Shown: positions 34,326 to 43,254 of the stretch, piece after piece
Layout of the letters: each line of letters begins with the position of its first letter
Numbering within the stretch: the first letter of the stretch is position 1
Assembly (NCBI GenBank): GCA_041859875.1
Contig: JBFLFY010000004.1
Location: 1-64,000 of the forward strand
Source: Thermocaproicibacter sp041859875
Lineage (GTDB): Bacteria; Bacillota; Clostridia; Oscillospirales; Acutalibacteraceae
Direction: 5' to 3'
Length of the DNA: 64,000 nt
Notes under the pieces: generated by a model
Told to the model about the DNA's origin: nothing
The model's input: only the letters and a program-made list of their open reading frames with translations
The model's database searches: none
Position numbers and translations under genes: made by a program

Positions 34326-35753
34326 TCAGCCATTTTTAATGAGGTCGCGGTACAAGTGGATATACTCGTTTGCTGAACGCCCCCAGCTAAAGTCGCAGGC
34401 CATGGCGCGCTTTACAAGAATCTTCCAGCCCGGGCGGTTCTTGTAGCCCTTCAGTGCGCGCATAACAGCATCGTACATATCGCCGCTGTCATAGGAGCGG
34501 AACGTAAAGCCGTTGCCTTTTCCATCGCCGCTGTCCTGTATCGAGTCTTTCAGGCCTCCGGTTTCCCGCACGACCGGGATTGTCCCATACCGCAGCGCAA
34601 TCATCTGTGCCAGACCGCATGGCTCCGATTTCGACGGCATCAGGAAAATGTCAGCCGCTGCGTAAATCTTGTGCGAAAGCTCCGGGATAAATCCAAAGCA
34701 GGCGCACAGGCGGCCTGGGTAACGCTTCTGCATATCCTTAAAGTAATTTTCGTAATCCCAGTCGCCGGAACCAAGAACTACAAACTGCATATCCGTGTTC
34801 TGCATAAAGCCATCCAGTGCCTCACGCACAAGGTCAAGGCCTTTCTGCCCCACCATGCGCGTTACCATACCAACAAGCGGGGCATCTGCATCTTGATTTA
34901 GGTTCAGCCTCTTCTGAAGTTCCAGCTTGTTTTCGGCTTTTCCGGAAAGGTCTTCCGCCGTGTAATTGGCATAAATGGAATTGTCCTTTTCCGGGTCATA
35001 GGTTTCGACATCAATACCGTTCAGAATGCCGCTCAGTTTCCATTTGCGTTCCTGCAGGATTCCTTCCATGCCATAGGCAAACCACGGGTCCAGAATTTCC
35101 TGCGCATAGCTCGGGCTTACGGTTGTGACGCGGTTGGCACACTCAATCGCGCCTTTCATCAGGTTGATGCAGTCACCGTATTCCAAAATAGAGGTGCTGC
35201 CCTTCGGAATGCCAAGGACATCCTCCAGCAGTTCTTTGCCGTACTTGCCCTGGTACTGAATGTTGTGAATGGTAAAAATCGTTTTGATTCCTTTGTACCA
35301 CTCTTTCTGAGCGTAAAAAATACTGTAATAAATCGGCACAAGCGCTGTCTGCCAGTCGTTGCAGTGGATAATATCCGGCCGAAAATCAAGCAGCGGAAGC
35401 ATCTCAATCACTGCGCGGGAAAAGAATGCAAAGCGTTCAGCATCATCATAATGGCCGTAAAGGCCGTGCCGCTTAAAATAATACTGGTTGTCAATCAGGT
35501 AACAGATGACGCCGCCGATGTGCGTTTCAAAAATACCGCAGTACTGCCTGCGCCAGGCGACCGGCACAGAAAGGCTGGTAATAAACTTCATGTTGTCGCG
35601 CAGTTCCTGCGGAATATCCTCATACAGCGGCATCACCAAGCGGCAGCCAATCAGCCTCAGGCGAAGTGCCTGAGGAAGGGAGCCCGCAACCTCGGCAAGC
35701 CCGCCCGTTGCCGCAAACGGCGCGGCTTCGCTGGTACAATACAGAACTTTCAT
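34326..35753 (-). CDS. glgA: Glycogen synthase (ADP-glucose type)
   Basis: GlgA adds glucose from ADP-glucose to growing alpha-1,4-glucan. I start it at ATG 35753, behind AGGGGG, giving 475 residues. The N-terminal ATGGLAEVAGSLP (usually KTGGLADV) binds ADP-glucose. The C-terminal GT5/GT-B site KSEPCGLAQMIALRYGTIP and VRETGGLKDS are intact. It is the last gene of the glgB-glgC-glgD-glgA operon. Confidence 0.97.
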   Translation of the reverse strand: MKVLYCTSEAAPFAATGGLAEVAGSLPQALRLRLIGCRLVMPLYEDIPQELRDNMKFITSLSVPVAWRRQYCGIFETHIGGVICYLIDNQYYFKRHGLYGHYDDAERFAFFSRAVIEMLPLLDFRPDIIHCNDWQTALVPIYYSIFYAQKEWYKGIKTIFTIHNIQYQGKYGKELLEDVLGIPKGSTSILEYGDCINLMKGAIECANRVTTVSPSYAQEILDPWFAYGMEGILQERKWKLSGILNGIDVETYDPEKDNSIYANYTAEDLSGKAENKLELQKRLNLNQDADAPLVGMVTRMVGQKGLDLVREALDGFMQNTDMQFVVLGSGDWDYENYFKDMQKRYPGRLCACFGFIPELSHKIYAAADIFLMPSKSEPCGLAQMIALRYGTIPVVRETGGLKDSIQDSGDGKGNGFTFRSYDSGDMYDAVMRALKGYKNRPGWKILVKRAMACDFSWGRSANEYIHLYRDLIKNG

Positions 35754-35793
35754 ATTACTACCCCCTGCTATATATTTCAAAAATGAAGCAAAT

Positions 35794-36909
35794 TTAAACT
35801 ACACTGCCTTTTGCGATGTAAACTGGGTAAGACTCAAACCCGAGAATCGAACGCTCGTCTTTTATCAAGACATTTTTGTCGGCAATCACATAGTTCAGGC
35901 GGCTGCCCTGGCTTATGACACTGTCCTGCAGAATAACGCAGTTCTCAACCAGCGAACCTTTTCCAATATGCACTCCGCGGGAAAGGACGCTGTTGTGCAC
36001 TTCGCCGTCAATCACGCATCCGTCGGCAACAAGCGAATTGGAAATCTGGGAACCAAGCCCATACCGCGCCGGCATATCGTCGCGCACTTTCGTATAAATC
36101 GGGCGGTTCGGGTCAAACAGCTGCGTGCGCACGTTCGGCAGCATTAAGGCCATGTTGGCTTCAAAATACGAAGCTTCCGAGCAAATTGTTTTTGCGACGC
36201 CGGTAAAATCATAAGAAAACACCCGGTAGTTAGAAATATTCCTCTGCAGCAAGTCACGCTTAAAATGGTACAGGTTACGGCTCACGCAGTCCGTGACCAA
36301 ACGCGTCAGCAGTTCCCGGCGCACAAGCATCATGTTGAGGCCGTAGCAGCAGTCGCCATCCGTACGCGGAGAAATCAGCATATCCCGCACGCGGCCGTCC
36401 GGGTCAACGGTAAAGACCGAAGGGTCTTTCATTTTCTCCGGCAGGCTGCCATAACGGCACACAAGGGTAATGTCTGCCTGTGTATTGATGTGCTGTGCCA
36501 GAACGTCAGTAAAATCGATGTTGCATACGGTGTTGCTGTCGGTCATCAGAACGTATTCTTCCTTGGAATTCTGCAGGAACGACTGTGCCGAATACAGCGA
36601 CTCAATGCGGCTGTTGCTGCTGAAAGACTCTGCTTCAAACGGCGGCAGGATAAACAGCCCTTCGCGCTTGCGCGAAAGATTCCAAGCTTTGCCGGAGCCA
36701 AGGTGATCCATCAGGGACTGGTAGTTGCGCTTTGTAATCACTCCGACTTTGCTGATGCCGGAATTCACCATGTTGGAAAGCGGAAAATCAATCAGGCAGT
36801 AACGGCCGCCAAAAGGAACGGAGCCCATGGTACGGTTTTCCGTCAGTTCCCGCATACTTTCTTCGTACATATTGGAAAAGATTAGCCCAAGCACATTATT
36901 TCCGCGCAT
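35794..36909 (-). CDS. glgD: Glucose-1-phosphate adenylyltransferase, GlgD subunit
   Basis: GlgD is the regulatory partner of GlgC in Firmicutes. The N-terminal NTP-transferase-like domain keeps FGGRYCLIDFPLSNMVNSG but lacks the GGxGxRL pyrophosphorylase loop seen in GlgC, so it is probably not catalytic. A left-handed beta-helix follows (HNSVLSRGVHIGKGSLVENC). I start at ATG 36909 after a GGGGGG-rich site, giving 371 residues. The start overlaps the glgC 3' end by 14 bases, consistent with coupled production of a GlgC-GlgD complex. Confidence 0.95.
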   Translation of the reverse strand: MRGNNVLGLIFSNMYEESMRELTENRTMGSVPFGGRYCLIDFPLSNMVNSGISKVGVITKRNYQSLMDHLGSGKAWNLSRKREGLFILPPFEAESFSSNSRIESLYSAQSFLQNSKEEYVLMTDSNTVCNIDFTDVLAQHINTQADITLVCRYGSLPEKMKDPSVFTVDPDGRVRDMLISPRTDGDCCYGLNMMLVRRELLTRLVTDCVSRNLYHFKRDLLQRNISNYRVFSYDFTGVAKTICSEASYFEANMALMLPNVRTQLFDPNRPIYTKVRDDMPARYGLGSQISNSLVADGCVIDGEVHNSVLSRGVHIGKGSLVENCVILQDSVISQGSRLNYVIADKNVLIKDERSILGFESYPVYIAKGSVV

Positions 36910-38131
36910 CTTTTCCGGCCCCCCCTTGCATTGTTTCACGGTCAATCATTGCTTTTGGCGGAATCACCGTTCCGGGCGGAATGCTGCAACCGTCGCCCAC
37001 AACAGTAACGCCCCACTCGTCCTTGTTCTGTATATCTTCCGGCCGTTTCCCAACGACTGAGCCTTTTCCGATTACGCAGTTTTCTGCGACGATGGCATAC
37101 TGCACAACTGCATTCTCCTCAATGCGCGTGTTCGGCATGATGATGGAGTCACGCACAACCGCGCCCGGTGCAATATAGACGCCGGAAAACAGCACGGCAA
37201 AATCGATTGTGCCATAAACGTTGCTGCCTTCCGCAACAAGTGAGTTCTGCACTTTCGCGCTCTTTGCAATGTAATGCGGCGGCATAACCGGGTTGCGGCA
37301 GTAAATTTTCCAATTTTCCTCGTTCAGGTCAAGCGGAACATTGGGGTTCAGCAAATCCATATTGGATTCCCACAGGCTGTCAATCGTCCCAACGTCTTTC
37401 CAGTAGCCTTCAAAACGGTAGGCAAACATCCGCTCGCCGGCTTTTAGCATGGCTGGAAGAACATTTTTGCCAAAGTCGTTGGAAGACTTCGGGTCAGCTT
37501 CGTCCGCTTCTAGGTATTTGCGGAGTTTGCTCCAGGTAAAGACGTAGATTCCCATGGATGCCTGGTCGCTTTTGGGGACTTTCGGCTTTTCGTCAAACTC
37601 GTAGATGGAGCCGTCTTCCTTCGTATTCATAATGCCGAAACGGCTGGCTTCTGCCATTGGGACCTCAATAACGGCAACTGTGCAGTCGGCATTCTTCTTT
37701 TTGTGGAACGCAATCATCTTGGAGTAATCCATTTTGTAAATGTGGTCGCCGGAAAGGACAATCACATATTCCGGATTATAGCGCTCTATGTAGGGGATGT
37801 TCTGGTAAATCGCGTTTGCCGTTCCCTTGTACCAGTCGGACTTGCGGCTGCGCTGGAATGGCGGAAGGACCCGCACCCCGGCGTTGGTACTGTCAAGGTC
37901 CCACGGCTGGCCGCTGCCGATATATTCGTTCAGTTCCAGCGGCTGGTACTGTGTAAGAACACCGACGCATTCAATGCCGGAATTAACACAGTTTGAAAGC
38001 GGAAAATCAATAATGCGGTATTTTCCGCCGTATGGCACAGCCGGTTTTGCTAGATTTTTCGTCAGGACGCCGAGTCGGCTGCCCTGCCCTCCGGCCAGCA
38101 GCATCGCGACTACTTCCTGTTTTGGCAGCAT
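36896..38131 (-). CDS. glgC: Glucose-1-phosphate adenylyltransferase
   Basis: Makes ADP-glucose from ATP and glucose-1-phosphate, the committed step of glycogen synthesis. The 411 residues hold the catalytic loop GGQGSRLGVLTKNLAKPA near the start, then VLSGDHIYKMDY and FEGYWKDVGT of the nucleotidyltransferase domain. A beta-helix with NSLVAEGSNVYG and IIMPNTRIEENAVV follows. It lies between glgB (22-base gap) and glgD (overlapping). Confidence 0.97.
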   Translation of the reverse strand: MLPKQEVVAMLLAGGQGSRLGVLTKNLAKPAVPYGGKYRIIDFPLSNCVNSGIECVGVLTQYQPLELNEYIGSGQPWDLDSTNAGVRVLPPFQRSRKSDWYKGTANAIYQNIPYIERYNPEYVIVLSGDHIYKMDYSKMIAFHKKKNADCTVAVIEVPMAEASRFGIMNTKEDGSIYEFDEKPKVPKSDQASMGIYVFTWSKLRKYLEADEADPKSSNDFGKNVLPAMLKAGERMFAYRFEGYWKDVGTIDSLWESNMDLLNPNVPLDLNEENWKIYCRNPVMPPHYIAKSAKVQNSLVAEGSNVYGTIDFAVLFSGVYIAPGAVVRDSIIMPNTRIEENAVVQYAIVAENCVIGKGSVVGKRPEDIQNKDEWGVTVVGDGCSIPPGTVIPPKAMIDRETMQGGAGKDARK

Positions 38132-38153
38132 GGAGATTCCTTCTTTCAGTCAT

Positions 38154-40250
38154 TCAATGTTCTGGAATACTTTTATGCGAATTTCGTTTTTTTCTGGTTG
38201 GGTTTTCTTTTTTGGCGGGCTGTTTCTTTTCCGGTTTCTTTCCAGCCGGTTTCGCCTTCCTAGGCTTTTTCCCGCTCGCCTTTCCCCCAGGCGGCTCTGC
38301 TTCCGCCTGTTCCATTGTTGCGGGAAACTGCGGTTTTTCCTTTTTCTCCCTGCAGCGCAGGAAAATTGCCGAAAGCGGCGGCAGTGTGAGGCTTATGGAT
38401 TGTGCAAAGCCGTGCATACCCGGTTCTGAACTGCGGATGCTGTTTCCGTTTGTTATGCCGCTGCCGCCGTACTTTTTGTCATCGGAAGAAAACACCTCTT
38501 CGTAAATGCCTTCATACGGTGCGCCGATGCGGTAATCATCGCGCCGAATCGGAAGAAAGTTACAAACGATAATCAGCTCGCCGCCGGATTTATCAAATCT
38601 GCGGAAGGCAATCACGCTCTGCGTGTAGTCATCATTTGAAATCCAGGAAAAGCCTTCCCACGAAAAATCGACTTCCCAAAGCGGCGCATTTTCCAGATAA
38701 AAATGGTTCAGGTCATGGAAAAATTGTTTTTGCTTCCGGTGCTGCTCATAGTCCAGCAGCAGCCAGTCCAATTCCTTTTCATAGTTCCACTCAATAAACT
38801 GACTGAACTCCGTTCCCATGAAAATCAGCTTTTTGCCCGGGTGCGCCATCATGTAAGCCATGAAAAGCCGCACGCCCGCAAACTTTTCTTCGTAAGTTCC
38901 CGGCATTTTATTAATGAGTGAAGATTTGCCATGCACCACTTCATCGTGGGAAACCGGAAGGACAAAGTTTTCGGAAAAAGCATAGAAAAATGAAAAAGTA
39001 ATATTGTCATGGTTAAACTTGCGGTACACGGGGTCGAGGGAAGTGTAGTGCAGCATATCGTTCATCCAGCCCATATTCCACTTGTAGTTAAATCCAAGGC
39101 CTCCACAGTAAGTCGGGTGGGAAACCATCGGCCACGAAGTCGATTCTTCCGCAATCATCATCACATCCGGGAACTGGGCAAATACAGTTTCATTTAACTT
39201 CTGCAGAAAAGTTACAGCTTCCAGGTTCTCTTTACCGCCGTTTTTGTTGGGAATCCATTCGCCCTCTTTGCGGCTGTAGTCCAAGTACAGCATAGAGGCA
39301 ACGGCGTCAACGCGCAGGCCGTCAATATGGTAATTTTCCAGCCAGAAAACCGCACTGGAAATCAGGAAGCTGAGGACCTCGTTCTTTCCGTAATCAAAGA
39401 CCAGCGTTCCCCACTCTTTATGCTCGCCCTTGCGTGGGTCAGCATACTCGTAGCAAGGCGTGCCGTCAAACTTCGCAAGGCCGAACTCGTCTTTCGGGAA
39501 ATGCGCCGGAACCCAGTCCATAATGACACCGATGCCGGCCTCATGGCACTTTTCCACAAACTGCATGAACTGCTTTGGCTGCCCATAACGGGAAGTCGGC
39601 GCAAAATACCCGCTCACCTGGTAGCCCCAGGAGCCATCATACGGATACTCCGTTACCGGCATCAGCTCAATGTGGGTGTAGCCCATGTCTTTTACATAGG
39701 GAATCAGCTCATCGGCCAGTTTGTCATAAGAAAAGACGTTTCCATCTTTGTAGCGCCGCCAAGAACCTGCGTGCACTTCATAAATATTAACCGGCTGGCT
39801 GTAATGAGGCTTTTCCTTCTTGTGGCGGAACCAGGCTTCATCATGCCACTGAAAACCGGAAATGTCGCAGTACTTGGAAGCGTTGCCCGGCGCGGTTTCA
39901 AAATGGAAGGCATACGGATCGCTCTTAAGGACCTGCGTACCATCCTGTGAAGTCACACAGAACTTGTAAGAATCAAACTGATTGAGCATTTGCGGCAGCC
40001 AGCATTCCCACACGCCGCTGCTGATTTTTTCAAGCGGAGTTGTTTCGGGGTCCCACTGGTTAAAATCCGCCGTAAGAGAAACAGCAGAAGCATTCGGAGC
40101 CCATACACGGCATGACATGCAAGGCTTTCCGTTCCTTATGGCCTTATGTACACCAAGAAATTCATATGCCTTGTAATTTGTTCCCTGGTGAAACAAGTAG
40201 AGAGGCAGGTTATCACTTTCTGATTTTTTTTGTTTCGGCACGAAGAACAA
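38154..40250 (-). CDS. glgB: 1,4-alpha-glucan branching enzyme with basic C-terminal tail
   Basis: GlgB makes alpha-1,6 branches in glycogen. The N-terminal CBM48 (about 20-120) leads into the GH13 barrel with DGLRVDAVASMLY (nucleophile Asp), MMIAEESTSWP (acid Glu) and PVSHDEVVHGK, and then a C-terminal beta domain. After about residue 640 comes a Lys/Pro/Ala-rich tail (KPRKAKPAGKKPEKKQPAKK and more) that ordinary GlgB does not have. The TTG at 40250 is four bases from AAGGA; a GTG at 40241 is better spaced and may be the true start. First gene of the glg operon. Confidence 0.95.
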   Translation of the reverse strand: MFFVPKQKKSESDNLPLYLFHQGTNYKAYEFLGVHKAIRNGKPCMSCRVWAPNASAVSLTADFNQWDPETTPLEKISSGVWECWLPQMLNQFDSYKFCVTSQDGTQVLKSDPYAFHFETAPGNASKYCDISGFQWHDEAWFRHKKEKPHYSQPVNIYEVHAGSWRRYKDGNVFSYDKLADELIPYVKDMGYTHIELMPVTEYPYDGSWGYQVSGYFAPTSRYGQPKQFMQFVEKCHEAGIGVIMDWVPAHFPKDEFGLAKFDGTPCYEYADPRKGEHKEWGTLVFDYGKNEVLSFLISSAVFWLENYHIDGLRVDAVASMLYLDYSRKEGEWIPNKNGGKENLEAVTFLQKLNETVFAQFPDVMMIAEESTSWPMVSHPTYCGGLGFNYKWNMGWMNDMLHYTSLDPVYRKFNHDNITFSFFYAFSENFVLPVSHDEVVHGKSSLINKMPGTYEEKFAGVRLFMAYMMAHPGKKLIFMGTEFSQFIEWNYEKELDWLLLDYEQHRKQKQFFHDLNHFYLENAPLWEVDFSWEGFSWISNDDYTQSVIAFRRFDKSGGELIIVCNFLPIRRDDYRIGAPYEGIYEEVFSSDDKKYGGSGITNGNSIRSSEPGMHGFAQSISLTLPPLSAIFLRCREKKEKPQFPATMEQAEAEPPGGKASGKKPRKAKPAGKKPEKKQPAKKENPTRKKRNSHKSIPEH

Positions 40251-40297
40251 CTTCCTTTCGGATTGCCGCTGTGCTTTTGTGGATATTTTATAAAATA

Positions 40298-40325
40298 ATC
40301 ATACCACAACGTGCAAAAATTTCAA
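40298..40325 (-). promoter_or_regulatory. Promoter of the glgBCDA operon
   Basis: On the minus strand TTGAAA (40325-40320) is separated by 16 bases from TATGAT (40303-40298), with about 50 bases of leader. The gap 40251-40585 holds only this promoter and the terminator at 40508; otherwise I see nothing in it. Confidence 0.7.
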
Positions 40326-40507
40326 GGGTTTTTGGCTATTTTCTTGCAAATTTGCTATTACAGTCTATATTATTTTGTGTACTTTGTTACAAAACTTCTC
40401 GTGTAATCATCTGTAGCTGCTATACTTTCTTATCATACCACACCCGGCTGTCGTTTTTTCAATTTTTTAGGAACCTGAGCATACAGAAAATACCAACAAA
40501 ATGAAAG

Positions 40508-40550
40508 CAGCGAGGCACTCGGTTCTGCAAAACCGAGTGCCCCGCTTTTT
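40508..40550 (-). terminator. Terminator of the MMPL/coiled-coil operon
   Basis: On the minus strand GGGCACTCGGTT pairs with AACCGAGTGCC, with outer AGCG/CGCT pairs. The T run is weak (GCTTTCATTTT). It lies 36 bases beyond the stop of the coiled-coil gene. Confidence 0.7.
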
Positions 40551-40585
40551 GAAAAACTGTCTATATGTGTGTTAAAAGGAATTGC

Positions 40586-43207
40586 TTAATGCTTAAAAAG
40601 GCCGGTGAACGAATTCCATAGACCAACAAACACATTGCCCACACGCTGCCAGAAATTTGTGTTGTCCTGCGTGTTCTGCGTCTTGTTGGCGGTCGCAGCA
40701 GAGCCAACCTTAATCTCCTGCGTACGGAAAATCATCTGTACGCTGTGCGGTGACGTATTCTGAGAAGACGTCATGGAAACCGGCTTTGCAGAAGGATCCA
40801 TCAGCAGGACATTGTTGCTGCCGCCGGTGTGGGAATCCCACTCATCCTTAACAAGATCGTTAATTGTTTTCTTTGAATTGCGAATGTCCCCGGTTCCCGA
40901 AAAGCCCTTAGTGGATTCCCGAAGCGCTTTGGAAAGGCTTTCGAGCGACTTCTTTGTACTTGCATCCACTTTCGAGCCGCTGTTTGAAACAACGGATTTT
41001 AAACTGCGGAGCGCATTGTCGGTATTCTTTACACCCGAAGAAACATTCTGCGCAGCTTTTTTGCTGTCTGCAAGCGCCCTTTGTGTTTCCGGAAGATCGT
41101 TGTTCAGCGTCTGATTCAATGCCGCTATCTGGTCAATCGCAGTGTCGGCATTGTGCGTCATGGCGGTTAGAGTGCCGCCCGCCTTGTTCACATCGCCAAG
41201 CAGGCCATTCGCTCCAAGTGTTCCGCACAGGGTGTTCAGGCTGGAAACTACACTGGCTGTCGGTGCGGCGATGCTGCTCATTAGGTTATTGACGCTGGCA
41301 ATCTGGGAATTCACTTGGTCGATTGCCGCATTAGCAGAAGATGCCTGCACCAACATCTGGTTCATACCGGCTGCTCCGCCTAGGCTCTGGCCGGTTAACC
41401 ACATTTCATAAAGCTGCTCCGTAAGTGCACTCTGGATATAGGTCTTAAAACCCGCGTCAGTCGGGTCACTTGTTTTGTTTGCGCTAAGGTATGCTTCATA
41501 GGACTTATGAAGCGTGTTAGCCTGCGCAAGAGCCGCCTTAAACGCTGTTTCACCGCCAGCAGCCTTTTCCGCGCTGTACAGATTGGAAAGTGCCTGAGCT
41601 TTTTGCTGCGCTGCCTGCATGGTTTCACCGCTTTGCACCAGATAGCCCGTTATAAACGTTTGGAATCCGGCATCGGTCGGGTCACTCTGGCTGTGCTGCC
41701 GCAGGTAAGATTCATAGGCAGTGTGCAGGGAGTTGGCATTTTGAAGCAATGTAAGGAATGCTGTTTCACCGCCGGCAGCCTTTTCATTCGCCCAAAGCTG
41801 GTTCAGAGAAGCCGCGTCAGCTGCTTCACCGGCATAAATAGCATCTTTCGGTGCCGTGCCGCCGGGAGCATTTTTCACTGCGGTATCGGCCTTGGTATAA
41901 TACCCGTCAACAGAGGACATCAGCTGCCTCAGCCCAGCCTGGTCGGAAGGAACGACCACACCATCTACGGCAATTTTACTCATGGGAGAAAGCGCATTGT
42001 GGCTTTTTAAGTAAGTCAAAGTCGTATTCAAAGAGTCCAGGCTTTTTCTAAGGCTTGTAAGGTCATCGTTCAGCTTCGCGCCGTCTTTCTGCGCTGAAGT
42101 AATATCAGAGCGGCATTCCGCAAGCTGTGTTTTCAGTGAAACCAGCGTGTTTGTCAGTGCATTCAGGTGTGAATTGATGTCGCCCAGCTCTTTGGAGGCT
42201 GCATCCAGATGGCTGGAAAGCGGCTGAAGAGCATCGGAAAGACTGTCAAAATTATAAAGGGCAATGTCAATGGAGTTCTCAATATCTCCCCGCGCCTCGG
42301 AAACAGAAGCGCGTGCTTCATTCAGCTGGTCCAAGCCATCCGCGGCGTCATTCAGATTTCCGCCGATGCCGTCAAGAGAATCCAGGATGGTGTCGAAACT
42401 CTTGCTGATGGAGTCGTAGGAATTTTCTGTCTTGCTTTTCGCTTTGCGCAGGTCGGCAATTTGATTCAGCTGTGAAAGCGTTGCCGGAACAGCAAGAAAG
42501 GTAAGGCCGGAACTTGTAAAGCTGTTGCTGCCTACCTTAATGCAGATATGCTGTGTTTCACCGGGCATTGCTGCAAAGAGCACCGTGCGCAGGTTGCCAA
42601 GCAGCTGCACCTGCGCGCCCTGTGCTTCCAGTGAAAGAATATCATCCGCATTGAAAGCCGTCATGCCAATCAGCACAAGGTTGTTGCGATAATATTCCCC
42701 GGCGCTCTTGTTCGGCGTGGCATCCACATTGATTTCAACCAGGCCGGTCTTCCCGGCAATATCCTCGGCTTTCGTTTCTACACCGTTCAGGCGGTAAGAA
42801 ACCTTCATCGTCCACGGAAAATCCGTGTATGGCTGCGCGGTCTTGCCTTCAAAGTAAAAGCGGCCGGAAGCAGCTCCGCTCGTATTGAACGAAATTTTGT
42901 CCCCGGAAACCGTAGGGGTCTTATCATCCGTCAGATTGTTGATTTTTGTGTATGTACCGTAATCGGTAATAGAAGAAGCTCCGTTCAGATTATAGCTTTT
43001 TACAACGCTGCCCTCTTTCAACTTGCCATAACAGTCAAGCGTTGCATAGTAAGTTTCATCATAACTTGGGTTAACGGATGCAGCAGAAACAGAGACTCCG
43101 CTGCCCACAGCTCCGCCAAGGACTGCGGCGCAGAGCGCCACGGAAAGCAAACGTTTTGCGGCTCCGCCGACACATTTTTTGTTCAGCGGATGTTTGGAAT
43201 ACAGCAC
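40586..43207 (-). CDS. Large secreted coiled-coil protein paired with an MMPL exporter
   Basis: No characterised family is recognised. A signal-like hydrophobic segment (about 18-43, ending VSAAS) is followed by a beta-rich domain (about 45-245), then long helical coiled-coil parts (about 255-410 and 610-790). Between them are two tandem repeats of period 74 (about 467-524 and 541-598), each NEKAAGGETAF...AN-LH-(S/A)YE-YL...SDPTDAGF. The tail ends in an aromatic amphipathic helix (NFWQRVGNVFVGLWNSFTGL), which may touch the membrane. It lies 47 bases behind the MMPL gene and resembles YhgE/Pip-like partners of MMPL proteins in its layout only. Confidence 0.75.
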   Translation of the reverse strand: MLYSKHPLNKKCVGGAAKRLLSVALCAAVLGGAVGSGVSVSAASVNPSYDETYYATLDCYGKLKEGSVVKSYNLNGASSITDYGTYTKINNLTDDKTPTVSGDKISFNTSGAASGRFYFEGKTAQPYTDFPWTMKVSYRLNGVETKAEDIAGKTGLVEINVDATPNKSAGEYYRNNLVLIGMTAFNADDILSLEAQGAQVQLLGNLRTVLFAAMPGETQHICIKVGSNSFTSSGLTFLAVPATLSQLNQIADLRKAKSKTENSYDSISKSFDTILDSLDGIGGNLNDAADGLDQLNEARASVSEARGDIENSIDIALYNFDSLSDALQPLSSHLDAASKELGDINSHLNALTNTLVSLKTQLAECRSDITSAQKDGAKLNDDLTSLRKSLDSLNTTLTYLKSHNALSPMSKIAVDGVVVPSDQAGLRQLMSSVDGYYTKADTAVKNAPGGTAPKDAIYAGEAADAASLNQLWANEKAAGGETAFLTLLQNANSLHTAYESYLRQHSQSDPTDAGFQTFITGYLVQSGETMQAAQQKAQALSNLYSAEKAAGGETAFKAALAQANTLHKSYEAYLSANKTSDPTDAGFKTYIQSALTEQLYEMWLTGQSLGGAAGMNQMLVQASSANAAIDQVNSQIASVNNLMSSIAAPTASVVSSLNTLCGTLGANGLLGDVNKAGGTLTAMTHNADTAIDQIAALNQTLNNDLPETQRALADSKKAAQNVSSGVKNTDNALRSLKSVVSNSGSKVDASTKKSLESLSKALRESTKGFSGTGDIRNSKKTINDLVKDEWDSHTGGSNNVLLMDPSAKPVSMTSSQNTSPHSVQMIFRTQEIKVGSAATANKTQNTQDNTNFWQRVGNVFVGLWNSFTGLFKH

Positions 43208-43254
43208 GGTATCATTACTCCTTTGCTTTTTGATAAGAATCGGAATGACATTGT

